A DNA stretch of 64,000 bases, from assembly GCF_000224515.1 (NCBI RefSeq), contig NZ_AGAF01000105.1:1-64000 (forward strand), given 5' to 3'. The notes beneath the pieces are model-generated. The model saw nothing but the letters and a program-made list of their open reading frames with translations, did no database searches and was not told the DNA's origin. The number at the start of each line of letters is the position of its first letter. The first letter of the stretch is position 1. Origin of the DNA: Desulfosporosinus sp. OT. Lineage in GTDB: Bacteria; Bacillota; Desulfitobacteriia; Desulfitobacteriales; Desulfitobacteriaceae. Made by a program: the position numbers and the translations under genes. Below are positions 1-8,152 of the stretch, in pieces.

Positions 1-67
1 ACTATAACTAAAAGTCTGTGTTTATCTGGCCCTTTGTGGAAATAATACCCTTTCAAGGGGGAGTGAA

Positions 68-1192
68 ATGCTAAGTAGACGCGATTTCTTAAAATTAGTC
101 GTTAAAGGAGCTATTCTTGGTAACTTTTATCAGCTCATTACCCCTCCTCTAGCACAAGCAGTAGCAGCAGGTGAAGTTAATAAACTTCCGGTGGTGATGA
201 TTGAGACAGGCACTTGTACTGGGGACAGTATCTCCCTTGATAATATTTGGACGCCGACTTTTTCAGATATCCTCTCAAACATTACTGATTGGCGCTATGA
301 TTGGAGCATGATGCAAACCCAGGGAGATGCTGCCTATCAAGTTCTTCAAGAAACATACGAAACGATGCCCAACGAATATATTCTCATTGTCCAAGGCGCT
401 ATGATCCAGCGCGACGGCGGTCATTATAACCATGTTGCTTATGATAATGGAAAACTAATTACAGGGCTAGACCTTGTTCGCCGCATTGCGCTTAAAGCAA
501 AATACGTCGTCGCCATTGGGAGCTGTGCCACATATGGCGGCCCAGTTTCCGGTTACCCTAATCCAAGCCAGGCAACGGGCGTACAAAACATCCTTCCTGA
601 ACGGAGGGTCATTAACATTTCCGGATGTCCCGCTCATCCAGATTGGATTATGGGGACTCTACTTCATTTAGCCTTATATGGTGAACCTGAACTTGAAAAA
701 TATGGACGACCCAAACTATTTTATGGAGAAACCGTCCATAACCGCTGCCCTCGCCGACGCTATTATGACCAAGGGATTTTTGCCACAGAGATCGGACAGA
801 AGGAATGCCTTTTTCGTGTTGGCTGTAAAGGACCGGTTACCTATGCCGACTGCCCGGTCCGCCGTTGGAATGACCGTTTCAATTGGCCAATCGGCTGTAA
901 TACGCCTTGTATAGGGTGTACTGAACCTGGTTACCCCGATTTAATGTCACCATTTACTGCTCACTCACCCGACATTCCTTTTCCTGGTGGGACAAAAGTT
1001 GCTACAGACAAAATTGGACTTGGAGTCTTAGGAGTGACATCCGTAGCTATTGTTGGACATATTACCACGTCCCTCTCTAAAGGACGAATCCAAAAAAATC
1101 TACTAAGATCTACCGTCAAGGTTAAACATCGACCTTCCCTTAAAAAGGTTAAAACCTTCCATCAGTATCGATTAAAGAAAAAAACCAGGTAA
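68..1192 (+). CDS. hyaA: [NiFe] hydrogenase small subunit, Tat-exported
   Basis: Electron-transfer subunit of a membrane-bound uptake hydrogenase. The N-terminus has a twin-arginine motif (S3-R4-R5-D6-F7-L8-K9) and a hydrophobic stretch, so the heterodimer should be exported folded. Cluster ligands are recognisable: proximal C50, C153, C187; distal H224, C227, C247, C253; medial C262, C281, C284, plus an extra C277. The fourth proximal ligand, normally Cys in a CTGCS motif, is Asp53 (CTGDS, codon GAC). A short hydrophobic segment near residues 317-335 is followed by a very basic tail of about 40 residues. A GGGGGAG ribosome site precedes the ATG. It is followed by the large subunit and cytochrome b genes. 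Family assignment is firm; the exact hydrogenase subgroup is uncertain. Confidence 0.95.
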   Translation: MLSRRDFLKLVVKGAILGNFYQLITPPLAQAVAAGEVNKLPVVMIETGTCTGDSISLDNIWTPTFSDILSNITDWRYDWSMMQTQGDAAYQVLQETYETMPNEYILIVQGAMIQRDGGHYNHVAYDNGKLITGLDLVRRIALKAKYVVAIGSCATYGGPVSGYPNPSQATGVQNILPERRVINISGCPAHPDWIMGTLLHLALYGEPELEKYGRPKLFYGETVHNRCPRRRYYDQGIFATEIGQKECLFRVGCKGPVTYADCPVRRWNDRFNWPIGCNTPCIGCTEPGYPDLMSPFTAHSPDIPFPGGTKVATDKIGLGVLGVTSVAIVGHITTSLSKGRIQKNLLRSTVKVKHRPSLKKVKTFHQYRLKKKTR

Positions 1193-1229
1193 ATTCGAAA
1201 AAAACTAGCTGGCATGTGCCAAACAAGGA

Positions 1230-2633
1230 GTGACTATTCTGGAGAAGAAAACGATCTTTCCTGTATCCCGAATTCACAATCCCATGTTATTGGAGGCTTG
1301 GCTTGAAGGCGGTGAAATAAAAGATGCTTTTATTTCGGATACACTCTATCGAGGGTTCGAGCAGATATTAATTGGACGTTCTGCCATGGATATGCCTTAT
1401 TATACTCAACGTATTTGTGGCATATGTTCATCTGCTCATGCTGTAACAGCCTCGCTGGCGATAGAAAAGGCTTTAGGGATGAACGTCCCCCCCAATGGGC
1501 TCTTAATTCGGAATCTGATTCTGGCCAGTGATTTAATCCAGAACCATCTTCGTCACCTTTATCTATATGCCCTGCCAGACTATTTTCGTGGCCCAGATAT
1601 TGCTCCATTTATTCCTCATTCAGAATCAGACCTACGTTTATCCAGCAAAGAGAATATAACTCTGACTGATCACTATTTCAAGGCTATCGATATTTCTCGT
1701 GTTGCCCATGCTGCTTTTGCAGTTTTTGGAGGCAAGGCACCTCATGGTCATGGGCTTGTTCCCGGTGGTGCCACTATGGAGGTTGATGCCGATAAGGTGA
1801 ATCGTTATCGCGGGTATCTGATGGAGGTCATAAAATTTATTGATGATGTCTTGCTCCCTGATATTGTACTGATTATGGAGCGCTATCCCGAGTACATTGA
1901 CCTGGGTAAAGGGGTAGGGAATTATATGTCCGTCGGAGGGTTTCCAAATGCAGAAGGAAGTACACTTTTTTCCCATGGCGTAATCCTTGAAGGGAAACGA
2001 GAAGGCTTTGACGAAAAACAAGTAACGGAAGATGTTACAAATGCTTGGTATAAACCTCATGGTCCCCTTCATCCCATGGAAGAGGATACAATCCCCGACC
2101 GCAGCCAACCCAAAGGATACACCTGGGTTAAATCTCCTCGTTACCGCGGTCAACCTGTGGAAGTAGGCCCTTTGGCACGGGCTATTATCAACAAGGAAAA
2201 GGTCATCGGTCATGGCGCAATCGCTCGGTTATGGGCACGTGCACTTGAACTCAAAAAAATAGCTATAACTGCTCTAGATTGGCTCAATCGTCTGGAGCCT
2301 GGGGCGGAGACGCTTGATACAAAAATAGGACAGGATTCTGGGGTAGGAATTGGGCTTCATGAAGTCATGCGCGGGAGCTTAGGGCATTGGGTCGCTGTAG
2401 AGAACCAACGAGTTAAGCACTACCAAATTGTTACGCCTTCTGCTCTAAATTTTGGTGCACGTGATGAAAAAGGAACCCGCAGCGTCGGGGAATCATCTCT
2501 ACTCGGCTTAAAAATACAATCCGAGGACCTTAAAGAAGCTGGCCGAGTCATTCGCTCCTATGATCCTTGCTTCTCGTGTAGTGTTCATCTCATTGACGGA
2601 GAAAATTTACGCGCCTTAAAAATACCCGTCTAA
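1230..2633 (+). CDS. hyaB: [NiFe] hydrogenase large subunit
   Basis: Catalytic subunit carrying the Ni-Fe site that oxidises H2. It has the two CxxC pairs that bind nickel: R61-I-C63-G-I-C66 near the N-terminus and D445-P-C447-F-S-C450-S-V-H453 at the C-terminus. The 14 residues after H453 match the tail removed by the maturation endopeptidase. At 467 residues it is on the short side for group 1 enzymes. The start is uncertain: the GTG at 1230 overlaps the only good ribosome site (AAGGAG, 1225-1230), so initiation may be a few codons later, at ATT 1236 or CTG 1239. No maturation protease or hyp genes follow in the window, so these must lie elsewhere. Confidence 0.95.
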   Translation: MTILEKKTIFPVSRIHNPMLLEAWLEGGEIKDAFISDTLYRGFEQILIGRSAMDMPYYTQRICGICSSAHAVTASLAIEKALGMNVPPNGLLIRNLILASDLIQNHLRHLYLYALPDYFRGPDIAPFIPHSESDLRLSSKENITLTDHYFKAIDISRVAHAAFAVFGGKAPHGHGLVPGGATMEVDADKVNRYRGYLMEVIKFIDDVLLPDIVLIMERYPEYIDLGKGVGNYMSVGGFPNAEGSTLFSHGVILEGKREGFDEKQVTEDVTNAWYKPHGPLHPMEEDTIPDRSQPKGYTWVKSPRYRGQPVEVGPLARAIINKEKVIGHGAIARLWARALELKKIAITALDWLNRLEPGAETLDTKIGQDSGVGIGLHEVMRGSLGHWVAVENQRVKHYQIVTPSALNFGARDEKGTRSVGESSLLGLKIQSEDLKEAGRVIRSYDPCFSCSVHLIDGENLRALKIPV

Positions 2634-2644
2634 TCAAGAATTCA

Positions 2645-2709
2645 TCGGATATAGGACACTTACTTCAAGTGGAGTTTCAACTCCATCTGAAGTTCAGTTG
2701 AACTTATCG
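2645..2709. repeat. Hairpin repeat, copy 1
   Basis: Intergenic element between hyaB and the cytochrome gene. It contains an imperfect hairpin at 2662-2693 (ACTTCA..TGGAGT, loop TTCA, ACTCCA..TGAAGT). A second copy, sharing the flanks GATATAGG and GTTGAACTTATCG, lies at 24211-24273. Both occur only between genes, so this is a dispersed repeat rather than a gene-specific regulator. Confidence 0.7.
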
Positions 2710-2802
2710 AGGGGCTTAGCGTCACTTGTCTGGCACTTAAGAAATACAAGTCCTAGTGGCGGTTAGTCATCGGATAAATCTTTTTTGAGGGCACGGTAAA
2801 AC

Positions 2803-3456
2803 ATGAAGCAACGACATGTGAAAATGAGAAAAGCTGTCATAAGACAACTTAAACAGGGAAATATAAAGGGAAAGATTATCCCATTTCAGCCAATTTGGGT
2901 TAGAGTTTTTCATTGGGGCTTCGCTGCTAGTCTAACTGTGCTCATTTTGACTGGCCTAGAATTACACAAACCCGCAAGCTTCTTAGCCTTAAACTATGGG
3001 AAAGTTTTGATAGCTCATATCGCCTCTGCCTGGTTTGCATTGGGATTTATGGCTATACGCATTGTAGATACTCTGCTCAGGCATGATTATTCTCTAATCC
3101 CAAGAATTCATGATCTTAAGCGATTCCCGAAACTCATGGCCTATTATTTCTTCCTTCGGTCTACTCCTCCGCCAAGCAAAAAATATAATAGCGGGCAGCT
3201 TTTGATCTATTTTTCATGGGTGCTTCTTTTTCTGATTGCAAGTCTACTCGGCTTAGCCTCTTATTGGCAAGGGCAACATCTTATTTGGGTTTGGCGGTTG
3301 GTAGGTGGTTTTCAAGTCCTCCGTTGGATAAAGTTTACCATTACAATCTATTTTCTGGCGACAATCCCTGTCCACATTTATTTAAGTCTAACCGAAGATA
3401 TCAGCCGTCTTCAGGCCATGATCACTGGCTACGAGCGGAAACCCCCTCCTAAATAA
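2803..3456 (+). CDS. Hydrogenase b-type cytochrome subunit
   Basis: Membrane cytochrome b that would anchor the hydrogenase and pass electrons from its small subunit to the quinone pool. The 217-residue protein has a basic N-terminus, then about four membrane spans (near 35-52, 65-88, 133-152 and 180-197). Candidate haem-ligand histidines sit in the first span (VFHWGF, H37), the second (LIAHIASAW) and the last (TIPVHIYLS). It fits the HyaC/cytochrome b561 hydrogenase family in size and position, though overall similarity was judged only by eye. It is the third gene of the hydrogenase unit, 169 bp after hyaB. Confidence 0.85.
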   Translation: MKQRHVKMRKAVIRQLKQGNIKGKIIPFQPIWVRVFHWGFAASLTVLILTGLELHKPASFLALNYGKVLIAHIASAWFALGFMAIRIVDTLLRHDYSLIPRIHDLKRFPKLMAYYFFLRSTPPPSKKYNSGQLLIYFSWVLLFLIASLLGLASYWQGQHLIWVWRLVGGFQVLRWIKFTITIYFLATIPVHIYLSLTEDISRLQAMITGYERKPPPK

Positions 3457-3510
3457 CAGCTAGTAAAAATTTTCCTCGTATAAAATGATACTTTTTACTT
3501 TAAGTTTGGG

Positions 3511-3516
3511 TATAAT
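3511..3516 (+). promoter_or_regulatory. -10 element of the murC promoter
   Basis: A perfect TATAAT lies at 3511-3516, about 38 bases before the TTG start at 3554. The -35 region is weak (ATACTT at 17-bp spacing). It sits downstream of the earliest in-frame ATG (3485), which argues against that ATG being the start. Confidence 0.5.
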
Positions 3517-3553
3517 GGGGGGTAGAGTTTATACACGGAAGGGACGATATGTT

Positions 3554-4906
3554 TTGGCATTACATATTCATTTTGTTGGAATAAAAGGTACCGGGATGAG
3601 TGCTTTAGCTCAAATCAGCGCTCAAATCGAAGATGCGATCATTACCGGATCTGATGTCGAAGAAAGTTTTTATACAGACAGTGTCCTTAAACGTGCCCAA
3701 ATTCCCGTTTTGAGTTTTTCTCCTAGCAACATAGAAAACGTGGACTTAGTGGTCACCTCTGCAGCCTATACAAATCAACATCCCGAGATTGCCCGAGCTA
3801 TGGAACTAAATATTCCAGTCTTGACTTATCCCCAATATCTCGGCCGTTTACTTTCCAAAAAACGTGGTATTTCCGTAACTGGTACTCATGGTAAAACTAC
3901 GACGACCGCCATGATAGGTCTGGTCATGCTCCAAGCAGAATTAGATCCAACCATCGTTGTCGGCAGTGACGTCCCGAGTATTGGTGGAAATGCTCACTCC
4001 GGAAAAGGGGAATTTTTCTTAGCAGAGTCCTGTGAATATCGACGCCATTTTCTTAATTACTCCCCTGAGCACTTGATTATAACCAATATCGAATTTGATC
4101 ACCCCGATTATTTTAATGACCTGGAAGATGTTATTTCAGCGTTTGCTGAATTGGCAAAAAAGGTACCTACACACGGGCATATATACATCTGGACCGAAGA
4201 GCCGAGCCTACAATCTATTATAGGATCCGCACCGATTACGACCTTTGGCCTCTCCGAATCTGCAGATGTTCGAGCAACGGAGATCGTATTCAAGGACGAA
4301 AGAAGTTCTATGAAAATTATGCTTAAAGGGCAATATGTTGGAGATCTAGCTCTTAATGTCTCGGGCAGACATAATATTATTAATGCCTTAGCAACGATTG
4401 CCGTATGCCATGAGATTGGTATCCCCATTGAACAAATCTTAAGTAGCCTGAGCCTGTTCAGTGGGACGAAACGTCGCTTTGAGCATATTGGCAGTAACCA
4501 AAATGGCGCTTTAATCGTTGATGACTATGCTCACCATCCAACAGAAATCCGTACTACTTTAGAAGGCGCCCGACTCTCCTTCCCTGATCGCCGCATTCGC
4601 GCCATTTTCCAACCCCATACTTTTAGCCGAACTGAGAAGCTCTTACTAGAATTTTCGCAAGCTTTTCAAGGAGCAGATGAAGTTGTTATTGCTGACATTT
4701 TCTCCTCAGCCCGTGAACAGGAACATCACACCGTTTCTCCCGTTACCTTAGCCACGTTGATCCAACAACAAGGCATTCAGGCTAGTTACATTGGGACATT
4801 GGATGAAATTAAAGTTTACCTTACCGAAACAATTGCCCCCGAAGATCTTGTCCTTACTTTAGGAGCAGGAGATATTTATAAAGTCGGATTAGGAATTGTC
4901 GGTTAA
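3554..4906 (+). CDS. murC: UDP-N-acetylmuramate--L-alanine ligase (MurC family)
   Basis: Mur ligase that adds L-alanine to UDP-MurNAc in cytoplasmic peptidoglycan precursor synthesis. Visible landmarks are the N-terminal nucleotide fold (HFVGIKGTGMSALA), the ATP loop TGTHGKTTTT, the metal/substrate region NIEFDHPDYF, and the C-terminal DDYAHHPTEI and QPHTFSRT motifs. It carries AESCEYRRHFL where classical MurC has an EADESD motif, as in a MurC subtype I recall from other clostridia. I chose the TTG at 3554, nine bases after GAAGGGA; an ATG at 3485 is in frame but lies upstream of the apparent -10 box. The protein would be about 450 residues. A terminator follows. Confidence 0.85.
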   Translation: MALHIHFVGIKGTGMSALAQISAQIEDAIITGSDVEESFYTDSVLKRAQIPVLSFSPSNIENVDLVVTSAAYTNQHPEIARAMELNIPVLTYPQYLGRLLSKKRGISVTGTHGKTTTTAMIGLVMLQAELDPTIVVGSDVPSIGGNAHSGKGEFFLAESCEYRRHFLNYSPEHLIITNIEFDHPDYFNDLEDVISAFAELAKKVPTHGHIYIWTEEPSLQSIIGSAPITTFGLSESADVRATEIVFKDERSSMKIMLKGQYVGDLALNVSGRHNIINALATIAVCHEIGIPIEQILSSLSLFSGTKRRFEHIGSNQNGALIVDDYAHHPTEIRTTLEGARLSFPDRRIRAIFQPHTFSRTEKLLLEFSQAFQGADEVVIADIFSSAREQEHHTVSPVTLATLIQQQGIQASYIGTLDEIKVYLTETIAPEDLVLTLGAGDIYKVGLGIVG

Positions 4907-4920
4907 GTCGCTGTATTCCC

Positions 4921-4966
4921 AAAGAAAAAGGGTTAACCATTATTTAATGGCTGACCCTTTTTCTTT
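4921..4966. terminator. Bidirectional rho-independent terminator
   Basis: Long stem AAGAAAAAGGGT.. / ..ACCCTTTTTCTT with a loop near 4940. It follows the plus-strand murC gene and overlaps the last codons of the convergent minus-strand nucleotidase gene, so it can stop transcription from both sides. Confidence 0.85.
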
Positions 4967-5527
4967 GGATTGAACTGCCCGCATTCTTTCTAGAATCTCA
5001 TTCCAACTTTGACAACGTGTTATACCCGATGAGAGTTGCTTCTCTTGGTTATAACTGGCATTCAGTAATAATACAGGAACTCCGCATTCAGCAATCGCCT
5101 TAGCATTCACTTGATAATCCTCGATAAAAACCTCGATTCCCCATTGCTTAACTAAATCTACTTTACTCTTAAACCCTGAGAAAAGAACACGTTCGTGTTC
5201 GTGAGGAATTTCATGCTTACTAAGCCACTGCACTGTGATTTCTTTCTCTTCAGGTGTTCGAGCCGTAACATAAATAACCTCATGCCCCTCTCTGAGAAGG
5301 GATTCAATCCCTTCTTTAGCGCCGGGAACAGGATTAGGCGTCATAAGCAAGCGTTCCACATTACCCACAAAAAAGTTGTTCATATCATCACTCGGAACAT
5401 CAAAAACTAAATGCAATTGATAATCGGTGATGACCGTAATATTCTTTCCATAGTGCAGATTCAATTCTTGCAACCAAACCGGGTAACTATCGGAAACGAC
5501 GCCGTCAATATCTACTCCAATACGCAC
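4940..5527 (-). CDS. HAD-superfamily 5'-nucleotidase (NT5C/YqfW type)
   Basis: Small cytoplasmic phosphatase predicted to act on nucleotides. Motif I is D6-I-D8-G, motif II is in YVTARTPEE, motif III is the Lys in GFKSKVDL, and motif IV is the Asp in VFIEDYQ. At 195 residues with a small cap between motifs I and II it matches the C1-cap 5'-nucleotidase group that includes YqfW. It starts at GTG one base after the nadE stop, so it is translationally linked to the NAD salvage genes; a role in clearing nucleotide by-products is an inference. Substrate cannot be read from sequence. Confidence 0.8.
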   Translation of the reverse strand: MRIGVDIDGVVSDSYPVWLQELNLHYGKNITVITDYQLHLVFDVPSDDMNNFFVGNVERLLMTPNPVPGAKEGIESLLREGHEVIYVTARTPEEKEITVQWLSKHEIPHEHERVLFSGFKSKVDLVKQWGIEVFIEDYQVNAKAIAECGVPVLLLNASYNQEKQLSSGITRCQSWNEILERMRAVQSKEKGSAIK

Positions 5528-5528
5528 G

Positions 5529-6302
5529 TCAGTCCAACCTCTCTAGTTTAGGAAGTTCAAGACTGGGAGGAAGATTGCGTTTATGTTCACTCTGACGATG
5601 TAAGGTTTCGATGCGTTCTTTTTCCTCAGGCGGGACCTCTTCTCCCAATAAGTAACGATCAATCAAATCATAGGTTAGCCCCATTTCTGATTCGTCCGTC
5701 TGTCCTGGCCATAGTCCTGCTGTAGGAACACGGGTAGCAATGTTCACAGGAAGTCCCAACATCCTCGCCCAAGCGCGCACCTCTGTTTTGGTGAGCGAAC
5801 TAATCGGCAAGAGATCCACACCGCCGTCGCCATATTTAGTAAAATACCCGGTATAACTCTCGGGGGCATTATCTGTCCCTACCACGACATAATTCAGAGC
5901 ATTTGCGACGGTATACAACGTGGACATACGTAAACGAGCCTTTAAATTTCCTTGGCTCATTTTTTCTCCCACTAAATTGCATCCTTGATTTTCCAAACCT
6001 CTCTTGACCTGTTCAAATATCTTCGTATGAACATCACTTAGGTCCACTTCCAAAGGTCTTAAATCATAGCCTTCAGCAACCCAAAATGCATCTTCTTTAT
6101 CTTCTGGATTAGAATGACTAGGCATAATTACTGCGATACAATTATCCGGAAATGCTTGTTGACAAAGCCCTGCAACCACAGCAGAGTCAACTCCCCCGGA
6201 GATCCCTACCACTACACCTTTTGCATTTGCCTCAGTGACCTTTTCTCGCAACCAGTCCACTGCTTGATTAATACGCTCTGTTAATTGATCATCTGTCCAC
6301 AT
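5529..6302 (-). CDS. nadE: NH3-dependent NAD+ synthetase
   Basis: Converts nicotinate adenine dinucleotide to NAD+ with ATP and ammonia, the last step of NAD synthesis. The PP-loop SGGVDS is at residues 35-40, and the NAD-synthase signatures GTDNAPESYTGYFTKYGDGG and LPISSLTKTEV are present. At 257 residues it has no glutaminase domain, so ammonia is the expected nitrogen donor. AGGAGG precedes the ATG. It lies 18 bp downstream of the pncB C-terminal end and 1 bp before the nucleotidase gene, forming a salvage operon. Confidence 0.95.
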   Translation of the reverse strand: MWTDDQLTERINQAVDWLREKVTEANAKGVVVGISGGVDSAVVAGLCQQAFPDNCIAVIMPSHSNPEDKEDAFWVAEGYDLRPLEVDLSDVHTKIFEQVKRGLENQGCNLVGEKMSQGNLKARLRMSTLYTVANALNYVVVGTDNAPESYTGYFTKYGDGGVDLLPISSLTKTEVRAWARMLGLPVNIATRVPTAGLWPGQTDESEMGLTYDLIDRYLLGEEVPPEEKERIETLHRQSEHKRNLPPSLELPKLERLD

Positions 6303-6320
6303 CTTTACTCAACCTCCTAA

Positions 6321-7768
6321 TTATAATTTGCTTGCTTTAATATCTTTATGGATCGTTAAGAGTAACTGTTGTTTCAATTCAAAGAGATTAGTTGATAAAT
6401 CAACAATATAGCGGTGCGGATTCGTTAAGCGTTTAACTTCATCCCAGAAAGTATCTAATTCCTTTCTAGCATAGGTCTGAATATCTTTGAGCTTTGGTAA
6501 TTCACAAACCCGCTTTCCACCTCTAAATACTGGAATTAAAAGTTCTCGCGTCTGAAAATTTGTTAGGGTTTTTCGTTTCCACGTCTGAATGGGATCGAAA
6601 ATAGTTAGCGGTTTTCCCTCGACGAACACTTCATCTTCTAAAGCAATGAGATCCGCCATTGATTTTCCAGCTTGATCATAAAAACGTACTATTTTTTTAT
6701 TCCCGGGTTTGTGATCTTAGATATGTTTTCAGAGACCTTTAAACGAGGATGAAAAACGCCTTGCTCTCCTTCAGCTGCCAGTTTGTATACTCCTCCTAAT
6801 GAGGGGCTATCTTTAGAAGTAATGAGATGGGTTCCGACGCCCCAAGCATCAATTTTCGCTCCTTGAGCACGGACGGCGAAAATAGTCTCTTCGTCTAAAT
6901 CATTAGATCCTACGATAATCGCATTCTTGAGTCCTGCTTCGTCGAGCATACGACGGGCTTCTCTGGACAAATATGTTAAATCCCCACTATCTAAACGTAT
7001 TCCTTGAAAATGATGCCCTTCTGCTTCCAGTTCAAGCCCGACCTTAATAGCATTGGGGACACCAGATTCAAGTGCGCTATAGGTATCCACCAATAACAAG
7101 CAGCTATCTGGAAAAGTACGTGCAAACGCTCGGAATGCCTCTAATTCCGATGGGAAACACTGAATCCAGCTATGTGCCTGGGTTCCTGAAACGGGTATAC
7201 CATAACGTTCTCCTGCCAAAACATTTGACGTAGATTGACATCCTCCGATAAACGCCGCTCGTGCTCCCAGAATTCCCGCATCTGGTCCCTGCGCCCTTCG
7301 CAAACCAAACTCCATAACCGATGCCCCGTCTGCCGCTGCCATCACACGAGAAGCTTTCGTTGCAATCAAGGTCTCAAAGTTAACCAAATTCAAAATAGCA
7401 GTCTCAAGAAGCTGCGTCTCAAAAATGCGCCCCTTGACCCGAATAAGTGGTTCAAAGGGAAAAACTGGCGTCCCTTCCGGAACCGCATCTATGTCCCCTG
7501 TAAAACGGAAGTTACGCAGTTCTTCGATGAAATCCTCATTAAAAAGATTCAGACTTCTTAAATACACCAAATTCTCTTCACTAAACGTTAGCTTTTCAAT
7601 ATATTCTACAACCTGTTCAAGCCCTGCAGCTAGAGCATACCCCCCTTGAAACGGAAGTGTGCGAAAGAAGACATCAAATACGGCTTCCTTATGCTGATAT
7701 CCGTTGACTAAATGACCCTGCATCATCGTTAATTGATAAAGATCTGTTAACATTGTTAGATTTTCCAT
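6321..7768 (-). CDS. pncB: Nicotinate phosphoribosyltransferase, frameshifted
   Basis: Makes nicotinate mononucleotide from nicotinate and PRPP, feeding nadE. The reading frame is split. The N-terminal part (6689-7768, 359 codons) has the opening TDLYQLTM and the active-site stretches EFGLRRAQGPD and RLDSGDLTYLS, and ends at TAG just after KITNPGIKK. The C-terminal part, whose first ATG gives 6321-6659 (ADLIALEDE.., FDPIQTWKRKTL..), continues the same family in the -1 frame; reading through joins the two as IKK-I-VRFYDQAGKSMADL. The break is an A7 run (complement 6692-6698); A8 would restore one protein of about 482 residues, the normal family length. It is either a sequence error, a recent null mutation, or slippage. 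Confidence 0.9.
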
Positions 7769-7977
7769 TGATCAATAGCCTCGCTTCACACTCACACTCC
7801 ATAGTTTGAATTACTTAACTCTTAATCTATAGCATGTAATATCTTAATAAAATCATGCGTGAGAATTTCGACCTTTCAGTCAGTATTTCCTTCTTTTAAT
7901 ACAAAATAAAAACCTAAAGTGAAATTTCCCGAAGTTAAGAACTTAAAAGACTGCACTCCAAAAAGTTTCTCAACGAG
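7769..7977. other. AT-rich intergenic region upstream of pncB
   Basis: No ORF with coding character is seen. The strand leading to pncB has a possible extended -10 (TGCTATAGA near 7830) but no convincing -35. The region runs into the DnaA-box cluster. Confidence 0.4.
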
Positions 7978-8081
7978 TTATCCACAGGTTATGTTCACTT
8001 ATTCATTGTCTAATTAGGTTTATCCACGTCAAAAACCGATTTATTTTGATATTGTCCACAAACTTATCCACATTATGCACA
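7978..8081 (+). promoter_or_regulatory. DnaA-box cluster
   Basis: Five DnaA-box-like 9-mers lie in the same orientation: TTATCCACA 7978-7986, TTATCCACG 8020-8028, TTGTCCACA 8052-8060, TTATCCACA 8064-8072 and TTATGCACA 8073-8081. Two are perfect consensus and the last two abut. The sequence around them is AT-rich. No dnaA, dnaN or rpmH gene is near, so this looks like a chromosomal DnaA-binding or titration locus rather than a classical origin, but function is inferred. Confidence 0.75.
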
Positions 8082-8152
8082 GTTTTTTCAACATTCACTG
8101 TTCTTAAGTCTAAATACACAGTGTGACACAGGTCCTATCAATCTGCACTAGA

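Noticed and set aside
3485..3553. N-terminal extension of murC from ATG 3485
   Set aside because: The extension contains the -10 box, is unlike MurC, and lacks a ribosome site; TTG 3554 is better.
7978..8081. Replication origin
   Set aside because: Despite the DnaA boxes, no dnaA, dnaN, rpmH or recF gene is near and no clear unwinding element of repeated AT 13-mers was recognised.
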